A stretch of DNA of 64,000 nt from Kiloniellales bacterium (GTDB lineage Bacteria > Pseudomonadota > Alphaproteobacteria > Kiloniellales > JAKSBE01), in NCBI GenBank assembly GCA_030066685.1, contig JASJBF010000010.1, forward strand, positions 124,001-188,000. The letters run 5' to 3'. A model generated the notes under the pieces. The model saw nothing but the letters and a program-made list of their open reading frames with translations, was not told the origin of the DNA and made no database searches. The translations under genes and the position numbers were made by a program. Position 1 is the stretch's first letter. The number at the start of each line of letters is the position of its first letter. This document shows, in pieces, positions 8,579 to 16,603 of the stretch.

Positions 8579-9766
8579 TCAGAACGGTGGGCCGCCACCG
8601 GGCTCGCCTGCAGGCGCTTCCTCGACGGTGATGTCGACCCGGCCGGTCGGGCGCGGGTCGCGACAGCGGCCGTGAACGTCCCGGCCGCTGCCCGCGGCCT
8701 TGTTCTGGAACTCCAGCGCCGCGAAGTCACCGGGCGTGAAGCGGTCGGTGGTGCCGATCACCATGGCCGCGTCCCTTACCTTTCGACGGCCGGTACCGCG
8801 CTCGGCCCACCACAAGGCGTAGAGCCGGAGCGGCGCCTCGGCCGCCAGGAAGAAGACGTCGTTGTGGTCGAAATGGGTCGAGCCGGGATCGGCGATGCAG
8901 GCCTCCGCGTCCTCGACGCAGGGCTCGATCTGGGTGCCGAGGTTGTACAGCCAGGCGCTCTGGGCGAATCCCGTGTAGTAGCCCGGGCGCGGCGAACCAC
9001 GGCGCGGCACGTAGCGCGGCGCCGGCGGGGTCACGCGGATGCCGTAGCCGTCCGGCAGGCCTGCACCGACTTCCTCCGGCAGGTCCTCGACCTCGTCTAG
9101 CGCTTGGAACAACGGCTCGCCGCTGCGCGCATCGGTCAGTTCCAACGGACCGGCCCAGGCGACGGTCGGAAAGAAGTCGATGTTCTCGCGGCAGGCCGGG
9201 GTCTGGGCGATGCCGATCATAGTGACCTCGCCGAAGCGGGGCTCGTAGTCGTAAGCGGCCACATCGACGTCGTCTCGCCCGACCAGGGCGCTGCTCAAGG
9301 CGATCCCGGCGTTGGGCCGGGGCGCGCCCGCCGAGAGGTCGCAGGTGCCGGCGGCCGGGCCGCCGGGCGCCCCGAGGGGCACACAGAGGCCGAGACGCTC
9401 GGGACCGCCCGGGAAAGCCGGCGGCAGAGGGCATTCGGGACTCGGCGCGGCGACGCCGGAGGTCGGCGTGCAGGCGATGTCGAAACCCGGTGCTCCGGGC
9501 AGACCGGGCTGCGGCACGCGGGTCTGGCCGATGATGTCCAGGGGGTTGTCGAAGCTCCAATCGTCTTCGAGGCGGAAGGGACAGAAGAAACCCGACGGAT
9601 CGAGCTCGCTCGGCCCGCATTCGCCGGTCTGCCGCTCGGCGAAGCCGCCCTTCGTGAAGTGATTGTCGTTCCTCAGGCGCTCCGGCTCGGAAACGAGCAC
9701 ATGGCCGGCCAGCGGCCAGGGAACCATGCAGAGCAGTACCAGCACCAAGAGCCTTAGCTTCAGCAT
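8579..9766 (-). CDS. Secreted cysteine-rich protein of unknown function; mature N-terminus may be His
   Basis: A 395-residue protein I do not recognise. A clear signal peptide (residues 1-21) ends in WPLAG, so cleavage after Gly21 would expose His22 as the first residue (HVLVSEPERLRNDNHF). About ten cysteines follow, spread over the protein, suggesting disulfides outside the cytoplasm. The C-terminal third holds the hydrophobic block FDHNDVFFLAAEAPLRLYAL and a basic/Cys patch (RDVHGRCRDPRP). GGAGGAA precedes the ATG. An N-terminal His followed by a V-S-x-P pattern recalls copper 'histidine-brace' oxygenases, but no established LPMO domain can be asserted. It stands alone. Confidence 0.55.
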   Translation of the reverse strand: MLKLRLLVLVLLCMVPWPLAGHVLVSEPERLRNDNHFTKGGFAERQTGECGPSELDPSGFFCPFRLEDDWSFDNPLDIIGQTRVPQPGLPGAPGFDIACTPTSGVAAPSPECPLPPAFPGGPERLGLCVPLGAPGGPAAGTCDLSAGAPRPNAGIALSSALVGRDDVDVAAYDYEPRFGEVTMIGIAQTPACRENIDFFPTVAWAGPLELTDARSGEPLFQALDEVEDLPEEVGAGLPDGYGIRVTPPAPRYVPRRGSPRPGYYTGFAQSAWLYNLGTQIEPCVEDAEACIADPGSTHFDHNDVFFLAAEAPLRLYALWWAERGTGRRKVRDAAMVIGTTDRFTPGDFAALEFQNKAAGSGRDVHGRCRDPRPTGRVDITVEEAPAGEPGGGPPF

Positions 9767-9858
9767 GACGGCTTCCTCCGGCTGGCGCTCAGGTTCGGTC
9801 GGGCGGACCTGGTCGCCGTATGGTTGAGAGAAGAACGCGATACTTAATCCAGAGTAGG

Positions 9859-10566
9859 CTAGATCTTGCCCTGCTCGGGATCAACCGAGGAGTCCTGCCC
9901 TCGCAGGTCGGAAAGCGAACGCCTTTGCGCTCCGCTCGCGTCGAAGTTTGCGGGGTCCAGCCAGGTCTCGAAGCAGGACCGCAGGGCCGGCCAGTCCCGA
10001 TCGAGGATGGCGAACCAGGCGGTGTCCCGGTTGCGGCCCTTGACGATCAGATGCTGGCGGAAGGTGCCCTCGTAGACGAAGCCGAAGCGCAGCGCAGCAC
10101 GGCGCGAGGCGGTGTTGGCCGCGTCGCACTTCCATTCTACCCGACGGTAGCCGAGGTCGTCGAAGGCCGCGCGGAGCATCAGGAAGATCGCCTCGGTCGC
10201 GGGCCGGCGGCGGCGGATCGTCTTCGAGAACCAGATATGGCCGAGCTCGAGCAAGCCGTGCTCCGGCCGGATGTTCAGGAAGCTCGCCATCCCGGCAGCG
10301 CGGCCGCCTTCGGCCTCGACCAGGGCCAGGAACAGCGGGTCGTCGCTCTGCGCGCAGCCCTCCAGCCAGGCCGTCATCTGCCCGGAATCGTCGAAGGGCC
10401 CGTAGGGCATGTAGGTCCATAGCGCGGGGTCGTCCGCGGAGGCCGCGAAGAGCTCGGCCGCGTGCCGCGCCGGATCGATGGGCTCGAGGCGGATGCTGCG
10501 GCCGTCGAGCGGCGCGCGTTCGGGCGGGCCCTTGGCCGGCCGGGGTGCCGGGGCTTCGGCCTTCAT
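9859..10566 (-). CDS. GNAT family N-acetyltransferase (RimJ/RimL-like)
   Basis: A 235-residue GCN5-related acetyltransferase. The N-terminal 20 residues are Pro/Ala-rich. The GNAT core follows, with RSIRLEPIDPARHAAELF (beta1-alpha1), the acetyl-CoA loop area FSKTIRRRRPATEAIFLML and the late YRRVEWKCDAANTASRRAAL block characteristic of the RimJ/RimL group. Substrate unknown. It starts 5 bases after the cupin gene stop and is the last gene of a PNPOx-like/cupin/GNAT operon. Confidence 0.84.
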   Translation of the reverse strand: MKAEAPAPRPAKGPPERAPLDGRSIRLEPIDPARHAAELFAASADDPALWTYMPYGPFDDSGQMTAWLEGCAQSDDPLFLALVEAEGGRAAGMASFLNIRPEHGLLELGHIWFSKTIRRRRPATEAIFLMLRAAFDDLGYRRVEWKCDAANTASRRAALRFGFVYEGTFRQHLIVKGRNRDTAWFAILDRDWPALRSCFETWLDPANFDASGAQRRSLSDLRGQDSSVDPEQGKI

Positions 10567-10571
10567 GCCGT

Positions 10572-10910
10572 TCAGCCAGCTTCTCCGCCTTTAGGGCCGT
10601 AGAAGACAACCCAGGTGGCGAAGTCGTCGGTGAACTCCAGGAAGCGATGCGTCTCTCCGGCCGCGGCGAAGAGCACGTCGCCGGGGCCGAAGTCGACCTT
10701 GCGATCCTCCCTTTGGAAGGTCCCTCGCCCGCGCGCGACGATGTAGAGCTCGTCCTGGTCGTGCGGCGTCTGCCGGTCCTCGCCCTCGGGCGCGTAGTAG
10801 CGCAGGGTCATGCTGCCGCGCGCCATCAGCAGGGCCGAGCTGCGGCCGGGCGAGGGCGGCTCGTCGGCGGCCTGCGCCAGGGTCGCGTGCCAGGTGGTCT
10901 TGGGATCCAT
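10572..10910 (-). CDS. Small cupin-domain protein
   Basis: A 112-residue single-domain cupin. Cupin motif 1 is visible as PHDQDELYIVARGRGTF (His and Glu ligands) and motif 2 as FGPGDVLFAAAGETHRF (final His). Such proteins bind a divalent metal and serve as isomerases, dioxygenases or sensors; the activity here is unknown. A strong GGAGGGAG precedes ATG 10910. It lies 25 bases after the PNPOx-like gene and 5 bases before the GNAT gene, so the three are almost certainly one transcript. Confidence 0.82.
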   Translation of the reverse strand: MDPKTTWHATLAQAADEPPSPGRSSALLMARGSMTLRYYAPEGEDRQTPHDQDELYIVARGRGTFQREDRKVDFGPGDVLFAAAGETHRFLEFTDDFATWVVFYGPKGGEAG

Positions 10911-10935
10911 GAGGTCTCCCTCCTCGCGCGGGCGG

Positions 10936-11628
10936 TCAGTCGCCCTCCACCGCGTTGATCCGGATCTCCCGCAGGTAGTCCGGCGCGGCCACGCCGGGCT
11001 TCAGGCGCGGGTCGTCCGCGGGCGGGTCGATCACGGTCCGGATCGGCACCACGCCGGCCCAGACGTCGAGGGCATAGTCTTCCTCGTCGTCGACCGGCGG
11101 CCCGTTGCGGATCTTCACCGCGACTTCGTCGAGCTTCATCCGCAGCAAGGTGGTGGCCTTGAGCTCCTGGCTGTTGGCGGGGCGGATCTCGGCCGCCCGG
11201 CCCGGAGTCAGGCGATTGATGAAGACGTCCAGGCTGCGGATCTTTTCGGCGTCCTCGTCGACCGCCTGCGCCTGGCCGAAGGCCATCAGCGAACGGTAGT
11301 TGACGGAGTGGTGGAATCCGGAGCGGGCCAGGACAAGGCCGTCGAGCATGGCCACCGTGAAGCAGACGGGCACGCCCTCTTTGACCCGGCGCAGCATCCG
11401 GCTGGCCGAGGAGCCGTGCCAGTAAACCCGGTCGCCTTCGCGCCAATAGGCGGTCGGCGTGACGTAGGGCTGGCCGTCGATCACGTAGCCGACGTGGCAA
11501 AGGACGCCGGAGTCGAGGATCGCATAGGCGCTCTCGCGATCGTAATGCGCGCGCTGATGCAGGCGCTTGATCCGGGTTCTTTCGGTCGGTCGAAAGTCGA
11601 CGGGCCTCTCGGCCTCCGACAGTGGCAT
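10936..11628 (-). CDS. Pyridoxamine 5'-phosphate oxidase-fold flavin-binding protein
   Basis: A 230-residue protein of the split-barrel FMN-binding group (pyridox_oxase_2-like). Characteristic parts are the opening TRIKRLHQRAHYDRESAYAI, the strand pair VGYVIDGQPYVTPTAYWREG and the basic FMN-phosphate segment HGSSASRMLRR. It is first in an operon with a cupin and an acetyltransferase and is divergent from a MocR/PdxR-type regulator, a frequent pairing. True PNP oxidase activity is not implied; many relatives are FMN or haem binders of unknown role. Confidence 0.82.
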   Translation of the reverse strand: MPLSEAERPVDFRPTERTRIKRLHQRAHYDRESAYAILDSGVLCHVGYVIDGQPYVTPTAYWREGDRVYWHGSSASRMLRRVKEGVPVCFTVAMLDGLVLARSGFHHSVNYRSLMAFGQAQAVDEDAEKIRSLDVFINRLTPGRAAEIRPANSQELKATTLLRMKLDEVAVKIRNGPPVDDEEDYALDVWAGVVPIRTVIDPPADDPRLKPGVAAPDYLREIRINAVEGD

Positions 11629-11699
11629 GGCGCTCCTCCTGGCTTTCGTCGGTTGGGACGTTAGTCGGGAAGTGGTTTGCCGAGAAGGGCCGATAGCGG

Positions 11700-11728
11700 C
11701 TATTCAATAGGGCCAATTCCTTCTGGAA
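11700..11728. promoter_or_regulatory. Candidate operator for the MocR/PdxR-type regulator
   Basis: The 112-base divergent intergenic region contains an 11-base palindrome, CTATTCAATAG (11700-11710). Next to it is a short inverted pair TTCC-ttct-GGAA (11717-11728), directly before ATG 11741. The position between a PLP-type GntR regulator and its divergent target operon suggests an autoregulatory operator. This is inference from position and symmetry only. Confidence 0.4.
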
Positions 11729-11740
11729 CCGGGCCCCTCC

Positions 11741-13240
11741 ATGCCGCAACGCAGCTCCCGCGCCGCCCTGCTCGCCCTGGGCCTTGACCCCAAGGCGCCG
11801 CTGCCGCTGCAGCGCCAGCTCTACGACCAGCTGCGCGAGGCGGTGCTGGCCGGCCGCCTGGCGCCCGGGACCCGGCTGCCGGCGAGCCGCGGCCTGTCGC
11901 GGGAGCTCGGCTGCTCGCGCAACACGGTGCTGGCCGCGGTCGATCAGCTCGTCGCCGAGGGCTACCTGGAGGGCCGGGTCGGCTCCGGCACCTACGTCTC
12001 CGGCGTGCTGCCGGAGGAGCTGCTGGCCGCCAAGGCGCGCGACGCCGCCGTGCCGCGCCCGCCGGCCCAAAGCCGCGGGCTCTCCGCCCGGGGCCGGGTC
12101 CTGGCCGGCGTGCTGCAGGCGCGCCCGCCCCGGCACAAGGCCTTCGTCGCGGGCCTGGCCGACCTGGACGCCTTTCCCTTCGACCTCTGGGGCCGGGCCC
12201 TGGCACGGACCTGGCGGCATCCGCCCCGGGCCCTCCTCAGCCACGGCGATGCTGCCGGCTATTTGCCGCTGCGACGGGCGATTGTGACCTATCTCAAGGC
12301 CGTGCGGGCGGTCGACTGCGCGCCCGAGCAGGTCGTCGTCACCTCGGGGGCGCAGCAGGCCGTCGACCTGGCGGCGCGGGCGCTGCTCGAGCCGGGCGAC
12401 GAGGTCTGGCTGGAGGAGCCCGGCTATCCGGGCCTGCGCGGCCCGCTGGTCGCAAACGGCGCCCGGCTGGCGCCGGTCCCGGTCGACGCCGAGGGCCTGT
12501 CCCTGGAGGCAGGCCGTCGCCTCGCGCCCGCGGCGCGCCTGGCCATGGTCACGCCCTCGCACCAGTACCCCTTGGGCACGACCATGACCCTGGCCCGGCG
12601 CCTGGCGCTGCTCGACTGGGCGCGGGCCGGCGGCGCCTGGATCCTGGAAGACGACTTCGACAGCGAGTATCGCTACGCCGGCCGGCCGCTGGCGGCGCTG
12701 CAGGGGCTCGATGCGGCCGAGGGGCCGGGCTGCGTGCTCTACCTCGGCAGCTTCTCCAAGGTGCTCTTCCCCTCGCTGCGCCTCGGCTACCTTGTGGTGC
12801 CGCCCGGCCTGGTCGAGGCCTTCCTGCGCGTTCGCGGCGCGGTCGACGACCATCCTTCGAGCACCGCCCAGCCAGCCCTCGCCGCCTTCATCGAGGAGGG
12901 CCATTTCGCCGCCCACGTCCGGCGCATGCGCGGCCTCTATGCCGCGCGCCAGGCGGCGCTGGTCGCGGCGATCCGCCGGCGCCTGGACGGGCTGCTGGCG
13001 GTCGACCCGGACCCGGCCGGCATGCACCTGGTCGCCGGCCTGGCCCCGGAGCTGGCTGCGCGCCGCAGCGACGCCGAGATCGAAAGCCGCGCCGCCGCGG
13101 CCGGGATCACCGCCTTCGCGCTCTCCAGCTTCTACCTCGGCCCGCCCGCCCGGCAGGGCCTGCTGCTCGGCTACGCCGCCCTGACCGAAAGAGAGATCGA
13201 GGCCGGTGTCGAACGGCTGGCCGCGGTCCTGGAGGCGTGA
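11741..13240 (+). CDS. MocR/PdxR-type transcriptional regulator (GntR HTH + aminotransferase domain)
   Basis: A 499-residue regulator. The N-terminal winged helix-turn-helix (about 20-90) contains LREAVLAGRLAPGTRLPASR and GCSRNTVLAAVDQLVAEGYL. A linker and a fold-type I aminotransferase domain follow. The PLP site is visible as EDDFDSEYRYAGRP and the lysine of LGSFSKVLFPSLRLGY. Family members sense PLP or a PLP adduct and control vitamin B6, GABA or taurine genes. Divergence from the PNPOx-fold gene makes that operon the likely target. Base composition matches the backbone. Confidence 0.9.
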   Translation: MPQRSSRAALLALGLDPKAPLPLQRQLYDQLREAVLAGRLAPGTRLPASRGLSRELGCSRNTVLAAVDQLVAEGYLEGRVGSGTYVSGVLPEELLAAKARDAAVPRPPAQSRGLSARGRVLAGVLQARPPRHKAFVAGLADLDAFPFDLWGRALARTWRHPPRALLSHGDAAGYLPLRRAIVTYLKAVRAVDCAPEQVVVTSGAQQAVDLAARALLEPGDEVWLEEPGYPGLRGPLVANGARLAPVPVDAEGLSLEAGRRLAPAARLAMVTPSHQYPLGTTMTLARRLALLDWARAGGAWILEDDFDSEYRYAGRPLAALQGLDAAEGPGCVLYLGSFSKVLFPSLRLGYLVVPPGLVEAFLRVRGAVDDHPSSTAQPALAAFIEEGHFAAHVRRMRGLYAARQAALVAAIRRRLDGLLAVDPDPAGMHLVAGLAPELAARRSDAEIESRAAAAGITAFALSSFYLGPPARQGLLLGYAALTEREIEAGVERLAAVLEA

Positions 13241-13246
13241 CGGCGT

Positions 13247-14674
13247 CTAGAGATAGGCCTCCGACTCCGCCTGCAGCATCCGGGTGAAGGCCCGGCGATC
13301 GTCCTCCCAGCGGGCGAGCGCCGCGTAGGGCGCCTGGGTCGCGAAGGCGCGCCGACGCATCTCCTGCCGGGCCGCGGCCAGGCGGCGGCCGACCCGCTGC
13401 TGGTGCTCGTGGCGCAGCCCGCGCAGGTCCAGCGCCAGCGGGGCCGTGAAGGACCAGCGCGAGACCAGGCCGCTGTCGTCCCGACGGCAGAAGGCGAAGA
13501 GCGCGCCTTCCAGCTCATCGACGAGCCGGCGCCGCAGAGCCAGGCCGCGGCTGCCGCCCGCCTCTCGAAGGACCTCGAAGAGACGCTCGGGGAAGCGGAC
13601 CGCGAACACCCCGAAGCGCTGGCCGCCGACCTGGTAGGTCCGGCAGCGGTCGAGTCGGAGGAAGCGGCCATGCCGGTCCTGAAACAGCGCGACGAACCAG
13701 TGCCAGGTGTCGTCCGACATCCTTCGCAGGCCCGACCTGGCGTCGCTGTAGAAGCTCGCCAGGCAGGGGTTGTCGTCGATGCAGATCCTGCCGTCGATCT
13801 CCCTCCGGATCAGGTCGTGCAGCCCCCGCTCCGCCGGCCAGCCCTGCGGGTTCGAGAGGTCCAGGGGACGGAAGGTGATGCCGGCGTTCTCGCGGTCTCC
13901 GACGATGTCCAGGCCCATTTCCCGGATGAAGGCCGCGACATACTTGCCGTAGCGGGGCGCGACCGGACCGTTCGCCTTGCCCTTGATCTGGACCACCTGG
14001 CGGCTGCCGAGGATCTCCAGGGTCACGTGGGGCCGGTTCCGGCGGTCCCGCAGCGAGACGATGTCGCTGCCGTGATCCACCTCGTAGCCGTAGTCGCCGA
14101 CGCAGTGACGCATGCGATTGCCCTCGATGGCCAGATCCTTCTCGCTGCTCAGCAAGGCGAAGCGATAGCCGTCGTCGAAGTCCAGCAGGGTGTTGTCCAG
14201 CGCCGGCCCCTCGCGTCCGGCGACGAGCGCGCGGAAGCGGTGCGCGGCCGCAGCGGCATCGGGAAAGGCGATGCGGTCGAGGCGCGTGTACTGGGCGCTG
14301 CCCTTAAGGCTGAAGAAGTAGAGCGCGATCGCGTGGAGTTCCGACTCCAGCCGACGCGCGCTCGGCCCGCCCAGGTCCAGCCAATAGACGCCCTGCGGCA
14401 GGGCCGCCTCCAGCCACTGCGGAACCGGGCCCTGCCGGGGGTTGACGCCCCGGGAGTCGGCGCCGTTGCGCCAGGCGATGGCGAACTGGCCCTGGTCGTC
14501 GGAAGACCGGCTCGCGATTCTCAGGACCCGCCCCACGGCATGGAACTCCTTCAGGATCCAGCGCCGCGCCACGCGATCCAGCCACTGCCGGATGGGCTTC
14601 TCGTCCTCGGGCACGTCGATCCAGCTCAGAAAGCGATCGAGGTCCCAGGTGTTGAGGATGTTCCTGTTGTTCAT
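13247..14674 (-). CDS. PcfJ-like domain protein
   Basis: A 475-residue protein with a PcfJ-like domain at about residues 172-260. The signature reads LAIEGNRMRHCVGDYGYEV, then VSLRDRRNRPHVTLEILG and VVQIKGKANGPV. The rest is unassigned. The N-terminal part starts NRNILNTWDLDRFLSWIDVP, and the C-terminus is Arg-rich. PcfJ was named on an enterococcal conjugative plasmid and its biochemical role is unknown. Chromosomal members like this one are seen alone, as here. It converges with the MocR gene, leaving 6 bases between stops. Confidence 0.72.
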   Translation of the reverse strand: MNNRNILNTWDLDRFLSWIDVPEDEKPIRQWLDRVARRWILKEFHAVGRVLRIASRSSDDQGQFAIAWRNGADSRGVNPRQGPVPQWLEAALPQGVYWLDLGGPSARRLESELHAIALYFFSLKGSAQYTRLDRIAFPDAAAAAHRFRALVAGREGPALDNTLLDFDDGYRFALLSSEKDLAIEGNRMRHCVGDYGYEVDHGSDIVSLRDRRNRPHVTLEILGSRQVVQIKGKANGPVAPRYGKYVAAFIREMGLDIVGDRENAGITFRPLDLSNPQGWPAERGLHDLIRREIDGRICIDDNPCLASFYSDARSGLRRMSDDTWHWFVALFQDRHGRFLRLDRCRTYQVGGQRFGVFAVRFPERLFEVLREAGGSRGLALRRRLVDELEGALFAFCRRDDSGLVSRWSFTAPLALDLRGLRHEHQQRVGRRLAAARQEMRRRAFATQAPYAALARWEDDRRAFTRMLQAESEAYL

Positions 14675-15158
14675 CGTCTTGCCCGTCGTCCTGCCGCGGC
14701 GTCAGACTCCCAAGCCTCGAGGACAAGGCGTCGGGGCAACGCCAAGGACACCTCGGGCTCATCGCCCTTGGGGTCCGGCGGTCTTGGTTTCGCTTGTGTG
14801 GCTTGGCGCCCGGCCGCCGGCCGGGGCGCTAGGACAGGCTAGCGTCGGCTAAGCGGCTCGGAAGCCAACCACGGTCTCTTCGCATTGCGTGGTCGATCCC
14901 GCATGGGGCCTCGCTTCCTTTCGCATCGTTCCGCAAGGGAACGCCGGCGCCATCCCGGCGCCGGGCTGCAGGTTCTAGCCGAAAGCGCTTCGGAAGTCCA
15001 CAGCCCAAGTGGGGACTTGTCGGCCTTTTCAAACCCCGGCAGGGCGTCTAAGAGCTTTCTTAACCATAGCCGGATTGAATCGATTCGCTGTGCCGCCGAG
15101 CGGCCCGCCTTCGCGGTCCCCGCGTCCGGCAGCGCCAGCGAACATAAGAGATTCGGAG
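14675..15158. other. Intergenic region, 484 bases, divergent
   Basis: Lies between the divergent PcfJ-like and TPR-like genes. It contains one GC-rich hairpin (14944-14964: 8-base arms CCGGCGCC and GGCGCCGG with loop atccc) without a T-tract. Reading frames through it are arginine-rich and lack family resemblance, so I see no gene. Confidence 0.5.
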
Positions 15159-16592
15159 ATGATAGGGCCTTCAACGAAGAAAGCCTTCTCGCGCTATTCG
15201 CTTCCCGGCGGCGCCCTTCTTTTGGTGTTGATCGCCATCGTTTCTCACTGGATCTGGCGGGTCGAGGAGCTTACGGCGACCGGCCTGCTCGCCGCCATGT
15301 CCAAGTCCCTTCTGGTCCTCGGCGCCTGCGCGCTCGGGCTCTTCCTGCTGGTTCGTCTGGTCAGGCGCCTCGGTCCCGCCTACGGCCTCCATCTCGGGCG
15401 CTGGGGCAGCGACGCCGCCCTCCAAGCCTTCATCGACGCCAAGCGGCGGCGTCTGTCGCGGCTTCGCGGCGGCGGGCGGCCCTTGGCGCGGGCGCGCACG
15501 CAGACCTCGCTCGGCCGGGCGCTCGGCGAGCTCGCTGCCCGCGACAGCGACAATGACGCCCTGGGCCAGGCGGCCGAGGCCTTCCGGCAGGCGCTGCCGG
15601 CCCTGCGCGCGGCCGGCCGGGACGCGAAATGGGCACGGACCCAGACGGAGCTGGCCGCCACGCTCCTGCAACTGAGCCGGAGCGAGATCGGCCGGGCGTC
15701 CCTCGAAGAGGCCGAAACGGTCCTGCGCGCCACCGGCGACGCCGGCGTTGCGAACGCCCCGGAACGGCGCGATGCCCAGACCCTGCTCTGTGCCGTCTTG
15801 ACCCGGCTCGGGCGTCTCCAGGCCGGTCCCGCGGCGCTCGCAGAAGCGGTCGCGGTCGGCGAGGCGGTGCTGGCGGCCGAAGCGGAGAGCGACCCGTCGG
15901 CGGCCGGGATCCGCCTGCGCATCGACCTGTCCCAGGCCCTCGCCTTCTTGGGCGCGCGCGAGATCGGCAGCGCGCGGCTCGAGGACGCCGCAAAGCTGGC
16001 GCGCGAAGGCCTGCGGATCCTTGCCGAGGCCCAGGACCACGGCTTGGACCGGCAGGTGTCGATCGAATTTCGGCTACAGCTGCACGGCTCCCTGGGCCGG
16101 GCGCTGCGCTGCTTGGGCGAACGGAGCGGCGGCCCGGAGACGCTGCGCGAGGCGGTGGCCAGCTTGCGCGCCGCGGTCCCGCTGCGGACCTCCAGGAACG
16201 CTTACGACTGGGCGGTCGTGCAGGACGAGCTGTCCCGCGCGCTCCTCGCGCTCTGCGTTTGCACGAAAAAGCCCGAACTGCTGACCGAGGCCTACTCGGC
16301 CAGCGATTCGGCGCTGAGCATCCTGACCCGGGAGAGCCATCCCTTCGACTGGGCCGTCGCCTTGTCCACGCGGGCGATGAGCCTCGGCGCCCTGGTCGAG
16401 AGCGAGTCGACCCTGCGCCGTGCCGGCGAGGACCTGCGGGCCGCTTTGGAGGTCTTCGATCGGATCGATGCGCCGCTTCAGGGCCGGCAATGCCGGCGCG
16501 ACCTCGACCGGATCATGGCCGTGCTGGCGCGGAACCTGCCCCACGAGGCGGAGGACGCGCGGCAGGCGCGCCCTCGCCAAGCGGTCGGCTGA
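15159..16592 (+). CDS. Membrane-anchored helical-repeat (TPR-like) protein
   Basis: A protein of about 477 residues from ATG 15159; a frame back to 15009 would add an unconvincing basic stretch. Two N-terminal hydrophobic segments (about 18-36 and 47-63) would anchor it. They are followed by about 380 residues of Ala/Leu/Arg-rich helical repeats of TPR character, each with a pattern like RTQTxLGxALxxLxxR, for instance ARTQTSLGRALGELAARDSD and RTQTELAATLLQLSRSEIG. No catalytic motif is seen. It is probably a cytoplasmic-facing scaffold. It converges with acs (11 bases between stops). Confidence 0.62.
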   Translation: MIGPSTKKAFSRYSLPGGALLLVLIAIVSHWIWRVEELTATGLLAAMSKSLLVLGACALGLFLLVRLVRRLGPAYGLHLGRWGSDAALQAFIDAKRRRLSRLRGGGRPLARARTQTSLGRALGELAARDSDNDALGQAAEAFRQALPALRAAGRDAKWARTQTELAATLLQLSRSEIGRASLEEAETVLRATGDAGVANAPERRDAQTLLCAVLTRLGRLQAGPAALAEAVAVGEAVLAAEAESDPSAAGIRLRIDLSQALAFLGAREIGSARLEDAAKLAREGLRILAEAQDHGLDRQVSIEFRLQLHGSLGRALRCLGERSGGPETLREAVASLRAAVPLRTSRNAYDWAVVQDELSRALLALCVCTKKPELLTEAYSASDSALSILTRESHPFDWAVALSTRAMSLGALVESESTLRRAGEDLRAALEVFDRIDAPLQGRQCRRDLDRIMAVLARNLPHEAEDARQARPRQAVG

Positions 16593-16603
16593 AGCCCCCG
16601 GAT

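Noticed and set aside
10826-13027. 733-residue minus-strand frame under the MocR-type regulator
   Set aside because: Antisense to the regulator over most of its length; no domain is recognisable and the regulator motifs are unmistakable.
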